DNA of 64,000 nt from OFTM10 sp964196195 (lineage in GTDB: Bacteria > Actinomycetota > Acidimicrobiia > Acidimicrobiales > Aldehydirespiratoraceae). This document shows positions 60,084 through 64,000 of the stretch, one piece after another. Below the pieces are notes generated by a model that was given only the letters and a program-made list of their open reading frames with translations, ran no database searches and was not told the DNA's origin. The position numbers and the translations under genes were made by a program. The stretch is from positions 1 to 64,000 of the forward strand of contig CAXMSE010000055.1 in the NCBI GenBank assembly GCA_964196195.1, written 5' to 3'. The stretch's first letter is position 1. Each line of letters begins with the position of its first letter.

Positions 60084-62645
60084 ATGTTCGAGCGGTTCAC
60101 AGACAGGGCTCGACGAGTGGTGGTACTGGCCCAGGAAGAGGCGCGCCTTCTCAACCACAACTACATCGGCACCGAGCACATCCTGCTCGGTCTGATCCAT
60201 GAGGGCGAAGGCGTGGCGGCGAAGGCGCTCGAGTCGCTCGGGATCAGTCTCGAAGCCGTGCGTAACCAGGTCGAAGAGATCATCGGGCAGGGCGGATCTT
60301 CGCCTAGCGGCCACATCCCCTTCACCCCCCGCGCCAAGAAGGTTCTCGAGCTGAGTCTCCGCGAGGCCCTCCAGCTCGGTCACAACTACATCGGTACCGA
60401 ACACATCCTTCTCGGGCTCATCCGTGAGGGTGAGGGCGTCGCCGCCCAGGTGCTCGTGAAGCTCGGTGCCGATCTCAGCAGGGTGCGCCAACAGGTTATC
60501 CAGCTCCTCTCAGGCTACTCCGGCTCCGGTGGCAGCGGCGAAGGCGGCGCCCCGGGCGGCGCCGGCGACAAGGCAGGAGCCACCGCCGGCGGCTCGGGCG
60601 GCGATTCCGCCTCCGGCTCGCTGGTTCTCGACCAATTCGGCCGCAATCTCACCCAACTGGCACGTGAGAAGGCCCTCGATCCGGTGATCGGTCGCTCCCG
60701 CGAAACCGAGCGGGTCATGCAGATTCTCAGCCGGCGCACGAAGAACAACCCCGTGCTCGTCGGCGAACCCGGTGTGGGCAAGACCGCCATCGTGGAGGGG
60801 CTGGCCCAATCGATCGCGGCCGACACCGTCCCCGAGACCCTCGCCGGTAAGCAGCTCTACACCCTCGATCTCGGCGCCCTCGTGGCCGGTAGTCGCTACC
60901 GCGGTGATTTCGAGGAGCGGCTCAAGAAGGTGCTCAAGGAGATCAAGTCGCGAGGCGACATCATCTTGTTCATCGACGAGATCCACACCCTCGTGGGCGC
61001 CGGTGCGGCCGAAGGTGCGATCGATGCCGCTTCGATTCTCAAGCCGATGCTGGCTCGTGGCGAACTCCAGACCATCGGAGCCACAACCCTCGACGAATAC
61101 CGCAAGCACCTCGAGAAAGATGCGGCACTCGAACGTCGATTCCAGAGGGTCGTGGTCGAGGAGCCATCGGTTCCCCACACCATCGAGATCCTCAAGGGTC
61201 TGCGTGACCGATACGAGACCCATCATCGGGTCACCATCACCGATCAGGCTCTGGTGGCCGCGGCCAACCTCGCCGATCGCTACATCTCCGATCGTCACCT
61301 TCCCGACAAAGCGATCGACCTGATCGACGAGGCCGGCTCTCGTCTACGTATCAAGCGCATGGAAACACCGCCGGAATACAAGGAACTCGAAGCCGAGATC
61401 TCCGAGGTCGTTCGCGAGAAGAAGGACGCGGTCGAATCTCAGCAGTTCGAAGAGGCCGGACGTCTGCGCGACAAGGAGAAGGATCTCCTTTCGCGGCGCG
61501 ATTCGTTGGAAGGCGAGGCCCGCGCGTCGGGCGTCGATCTGTTCGACGAGGTCGACGAAGAGGCCATCGCCGAGGTGCTCTCGCTGTGGACCGGTATCCC
61601 CGTCTACAAGCTCACCGAGGAAGAGACCCAGAAGTTGCTCCGTATGGAGGATGAGCTCCATAAGCGGGTCATCGGCCAACAGGACTCCATCAAGGCGGTC
61701 TCGCAAGCAATCCGCCGCACGCGTGCAGGTCTCAAGGACCCCAAACGGCCCAGCGGCTCGTTCATATTCCTCGGCCCATCGGGTGTGGGAAAGACCGAGC
61801 TGGCGAAGACTCTCGCCGAGTTCCTGTTCGGCGATGAGTCAGCGCTCATCAGTCTCGACATGTCCGAATACCAGGAGAAGCACACCGTGAGCCGACTCGT
61901 CGGTTCACCTCCCGGTTATGTCGGCTACGAGGAGGGGGGCCAGCTCACCGAGAAGGTGCGCCGCAAGCCCTTCTCCGTGGTCCTGTTCGATGAGGTCGAA
62001 AAGGCCCACCCCGATGTCTTCAACACCCTGCTGCAGATCCTCGAGGAAGGTCGTCTCACCGACAGCCAGGGTCGTTCCGTCGATTTCCGCAACACGGTTC
62101 TGATCATGACCTCCAACCTCGGCACCGCCGACCTGCGCAAGGCCAATCTCGGCTTCACCAAGTCAGATGAGGCCGTCAGCTACGAGCGGATGAAGGAGAA
62201 GGTCACCGACGCGCTCAAGCAGCACTTCCGGCCTGAATTCCTCAACCGCATCGACGATGTGATCGTGTTCCACGAGCTGTCTCAGCCCGAGGTTCGCCAG
62301 ATCGTCGATCTCATGGTGGCTCGCACTGCCATGCAGTTGGCCGGACAGGGAATGGGCCTCGAGCTCACCGACGCGGCCAAGGACTACCTCGCCAAGGAGG
62401 GCTACGACCCGACCCTCGGCGCCAGGCCCTTGCGTCGCGCTCTCCAACACCTGGTCGAGGATCCCCTCTCGGAGCGCCTGCTCTGCAAGGACTTCCGGGC
62501 CGGCGAGATCATCATCGTGGATGTCGAAGCCGATCCCGAAAACGAAGGCTCCCAGATGATCGTGTTCCGTTCGATCGAGGGATTCGAACCGCCCGAGCCG
62601 GAGCTGGCTGATGCTGTCGATGGTGGCGAGGCGAGCACGTTTTAG
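60084..62645 (+). CDS. clpC: ClpC AAA+ unfoldase
   Basis: An 853-residue Hsp100 unfoldase that feeds substrates to the ClpP protease. Two N-terminal Clp repeats are present (FTDRARRVVVLAQEEARLL; FTPRAKKVLELSLREALQLG). AAA domain 1 has Walker A VGEPGVGKTAIVEG and Walker B IILFIDEIHTLVG. The UVR/M domain is SQQFEEAGRLRDKEKDL. AAA domain 2 has GPSGVGKTELAKTL and VVLFDEVEKAHPD. The start ATG at 60084 follows GGGAGG. Between N-domain and AAA1 is a long Gly/Ala-rich linker (residues about 150-180). Confidence 0.97.
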   Translation: MFERFTDRARRVVVLAQEEARLLNHNYIGTEHILLGLIHEGEGVAAKALESLGISLEAVRNQVEEIIGQGGSSPSGHIPFTPRAKKVLELSLREALQLGHNYIGTEHILLGLIREGEGVAAQVLVKLGADLSRVRQQVIQLLSGYSGSGGSGEGGAPGGAGDKAGATAGGSGGDSASGSLVLDQFGRNLTQLAREKALDPVIGRSRETERVMQILSRRTKNNPVLVGEPGVGKTAIVEGLAQSIAADTVPETLAGKQLYTLDLGALVAGSRYRGDFEERLKKVLKEIKSRGDIILFIDEIHTLVGAGAAEGAIDAASILKPMLARGELQTIGATTLDEYRKHLEKDAALERRFQRVVVEEPSVPHTIEILKGLRDRYETHHRVTITDQALVAAANLADRYISDRHLPDKAIDLIDEAGSRLRIKRMETPPEYKELEAEISEVVREKKDAVESQQFEEAGRLRDKEKDLLSRRDSLEGEARASGVDLFDEVDEEAIAEVLSLWTGIPVYKLTEEETQKLLRMEDELHKRVIGQQDSIKAVSQAIRRTRAGLKDPKRPSGSFIFLGPSGVGKTELAKTLAEFLFGDESALISLDMSEYQEKHTVSRLVGSPPGYVGYEEGGQLTEKVRRKPFSVVLFDEVEKAHPDVFNTLLQILEEGRLTDSQGRSVDFRNTVLIMTSNLGTADLRKANLGFTKSDEAVSYERMKEKVTDALKQHFRPEFLNRIDDVIVFHELSQPEVRQIVDLMVARTAMQLAGQGMGLELTDAAKDYLAKEGYDPTLGARPLRRALQHLVEDPLSERLLCKDFRAGEIIIVDVEADPENEGSQMIVFRSIEGFEPPEPELADAVDGGEASTF

Positions 62646-62711
62646 CGTCTCTGTCCCCGTTTCCCGTGCCGATGGGCACGCGGTGGGTCGGTTCGGTCTA
62701 GCGTCCAGGTG

Positions 62712-64000
62712 ATGCTTCGGGTGCGCGCTGTAGTGATAGGGGTGATTTTGGTCGTCCTCGCGGCAAGTTGCCGCGTCGACACCAGTGTCGACATCGTGGT
62801 CGCCGACGACGGGTCGGGCACCGTCACGGTCACCATCGTGGCCGATGCCGAAGCGGTGTCGTTGCTGGTCGACGACCCGAGCGAGCTCCGTTTCGGCGAT
62901 CTCGAGGCTGCGGGTTGGGAGCTCGAGGGCCCCACCGCAGGCGATGGCGGCGTCACCATCGTGGCCGAGAAACCCTTCTTGTCGGCCGAAGAGCTGGCCG
63001 GTGTTCTCGATGAGATAGCGGGCCCGGATGTGGTGTTCTCCGGTGTCACCCTGCTGCAGGATCATCATTTCGCCCGGATCGGGTTGAGCCCGTCCAGCAC
63101 CGACTACGACTTCACCGCCACAGTGGATCCGTCGCCGGAGCTCGAGTCGTTCGGCGACGAGTTCCTCGCGGGGGAGCTCGACAACCTGCCCCTCGGGCGT
63201 TCCTTGCTGCGGATCGAGACCGATTCGGACACCACGTTTGAGCAGTCGCTCACCGTCGCCATCACGGTGCAGCTGCCGAGTGGGGCATCCTCTGACTCCG
63301 GCGACGTGGTCGACGACACCACCACGTGGAATTTCTCCTTCGGCGACGAGCCCCTCGATATCGATGCGCGAGCCTCGATCGATGACATCTTGCCCCGGGT
63401 GTGGGCCACGGTGGCTCTGGTGGCTCTGGTGCTTTTTGCCCTGATCGTGCTCAGCCAGCTCGGCAGCTACTTGTTGGCCAAGATCCGAGTGCCGAAGGGG
63501 CGTCGTCGGCGCGATCAACGTCAGCGCCAACAACGCGCCGCCACCCGTGAGGCCGAGGCCAACCAGCCCCGGCGCCGCCTCCTACGCCTCCTGGTGGTCG
63601 ATGTGCACGGCGTGGTGGTTCGCCCCACCGACCCCGTGGAGGGCCTCCTGCTCCCCTTGATCGCGGCGGAACGGCCGGAGATGGATCCCGAGACGATCCG
63701 TCAGTTCCACCGCCAGCTCGTACTCGGGCGCCTCTCGCCAGAGGAGTTCTGGAGCGAAGTTGGTCTTGGCCCCATGGCCGACGAGATCGAGACCCGTTAC
63801 CTGTCGTCGTTCCGGCTCGTGCCCGGCCTGCATCCCTTCCTCGATCGGATGGCCACCAGCCGGCTCCCGGTGGCGGTGATCGGAAACCAGCCTCGGGTGT
63901 GGGGCGACCGACTCCGGCGCATGGCGTCTCTCGACGGTGCGGTTGCATCGTGGATGGTCAGTGGCGATGTCGGGTCCACCCTGCCCGAGCCGGCCCTGTT
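62712..64000 (+). CDS. LppM-like lipoprotein fused by a membrane helix to a HAD-like domain (partial)
   Basis: The frame is open from ATG 62712 to the window end (at least 429 residues). It begins with a lipoprotein-type signal (VVIGVILVVLAASC), then an exported LppM-like domain (VDIVVADDGSGTVTVTIVAD; residues about 25-220), a membrane helix (WATVALVALVLFALIVLSQL) and a basic linker (KGRRRRDQRQRQQR). Then comes a HAD-like start LLRLLVVDVHGVVVRPTD. Motif I keeps the first Asp but the second is His (DVHG). The helical cap and GLHPFLDRM and VAVIGNQ (motif II) follow. A lipid-modified start plus cytosolic HAD domain is unusual. The 3' end is cut by the window. Confidence 0.75.
   Translation, partial: MLRVRAVVIGVILVVLAASCRVDTSVDIVVADDGSGTVTVTIVADAEAVSLLVDDPSELRFGDLEAAGWELEGPTAGDGGVTIVAEKPFLSAEELAGVLDEIAGPDVVFSGVTLLQDHHFARIGLSPSSTDYDFTATVDPSPELESFGDEFLAGELDNLPLGRSLLRIETDSDTTFEQSLTVAITVQLPSGASSDSGDVVDDTTTWNFSFGDEPLDIDARASIDDILPRVWATVALVALVLFALIVLSQLGSYLLAKIRVPKGRRRRDQRQRQQRAATREAEANQPRRRLLRLLVVDVHGVVVRPTDPVEGLLLPLIAAERPEMDPETIRQFHRQLVLGRLSPEEFWSEVGLGPMADEIETRYLSSFRLVPGLHPFLDRMATSRLPVAVIGNQPRVWGDRLRRMASLDGAVASWMVSGDVGSTLPEPAL

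Overview
The window is 64 kb of high-GC DNA, densely packed on both strands with chromosomal housekeeping genes. The gene set points to an actinobacterium: a WhiB protein, a SigR/SigH sigma factor next to a zinc anti-sigma factor, a GlnR-type regulator beside two glutamine synthetases, paired ArsA-like ATPases, a DUF2342 metalloprotease, an F420-type (Ddn-like) reductase, a Tad locus with a DUF4244 pilin, and gene orders that resemble Mycobacterium (Ssd/Tad/helicase/topA; DUF2342-tilS-hpt; panC/coaX/lysS/clpC). Class Acidimicrobiia is my best guess from the overall mix, but this is inference. I see no insertion sequence, prophage, CRISPR array or rRNA.

Layout. 0-7.5 kb: end of a membrane protein, tRNA-Pro(CGG), a receiver-only regulator, a STAS protein, an ArsA-like ATPase pair, an NfeD-like membrane protein and a 1027-residue ATPase/BTAD regulator. 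7.7-12.5 kb: whiB, then a minus-strand run of a small-molecule kinase, selA and selB, and fxsA. 12.5-18.6 kb: GGDEF/EAL protein, a damaged Mrp/ApbC gene, an IscA/ErpA-type carrier, a Tat-type lipoprotein, a very short xanthine-dehydrogenase-like fusion and RidA. 18.7-24.4 kb: nitrogen block (glnR, GSI-alpha, GSII) and glutamine-dependent NadE. 24.4-25.8 kb: a sigma-70 factor and the selenocysteine tRNA (selC). 25.8-33.2 kb: HAD phosphatase, Ssd/TadZ, TadA, TadB, TadC, pilin, TadE and an MrfA-like helicase. 33.2-41.4 kb: STAS plus anti-sigma kinase, nhaA, topA, an MFS exporter, tmk, holB. 41.5-46 kb: tRNA-Thr(CGT), sigR-rsrA, small genes, DUF2342-tilS-hpt. 46-51 kb: a phosphatase-fold pseudoenzyme, a DUF2520 Rossmann protein, panC, a Ddn-like reductase, phosphohexomutase and purine nucleoside phosphorylase. 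51-64 kb: scramblase-like protein, coaX-lysS, an SDR and hydrolase pair, MDR oxidoreductase, FG-GAP protein, polyprenyl synthase, clpC and a truncated LppM-like/HAD fusion.

How parts work together. SelA, SelB and tRNA-Sec form most of a UGA-recoding apparatus, although neither selD nor a selenoprotein is visible here. GlnR is placed to control the two glutamine synthetases. SigR-RsrA is a thiol-stress switch, and a SigR-type promoter candidate lies just after it. The Tad genes would build a pilus or secretion apparatus, but no prepilin peptidase or outer components are in the window.

The most notable oddities are the kinase-selA-selB run with a distant selC, the two lesions in mrp, the miniature xanthine-dehydrogenase-like protein, the lipoprotein-HAD fusion, and several enzyme-fold proteins that have lost catalytic residues (phosphatase, SDR, NfeD, EAL). 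All assignments are read from motifs by eye; no database search was run.
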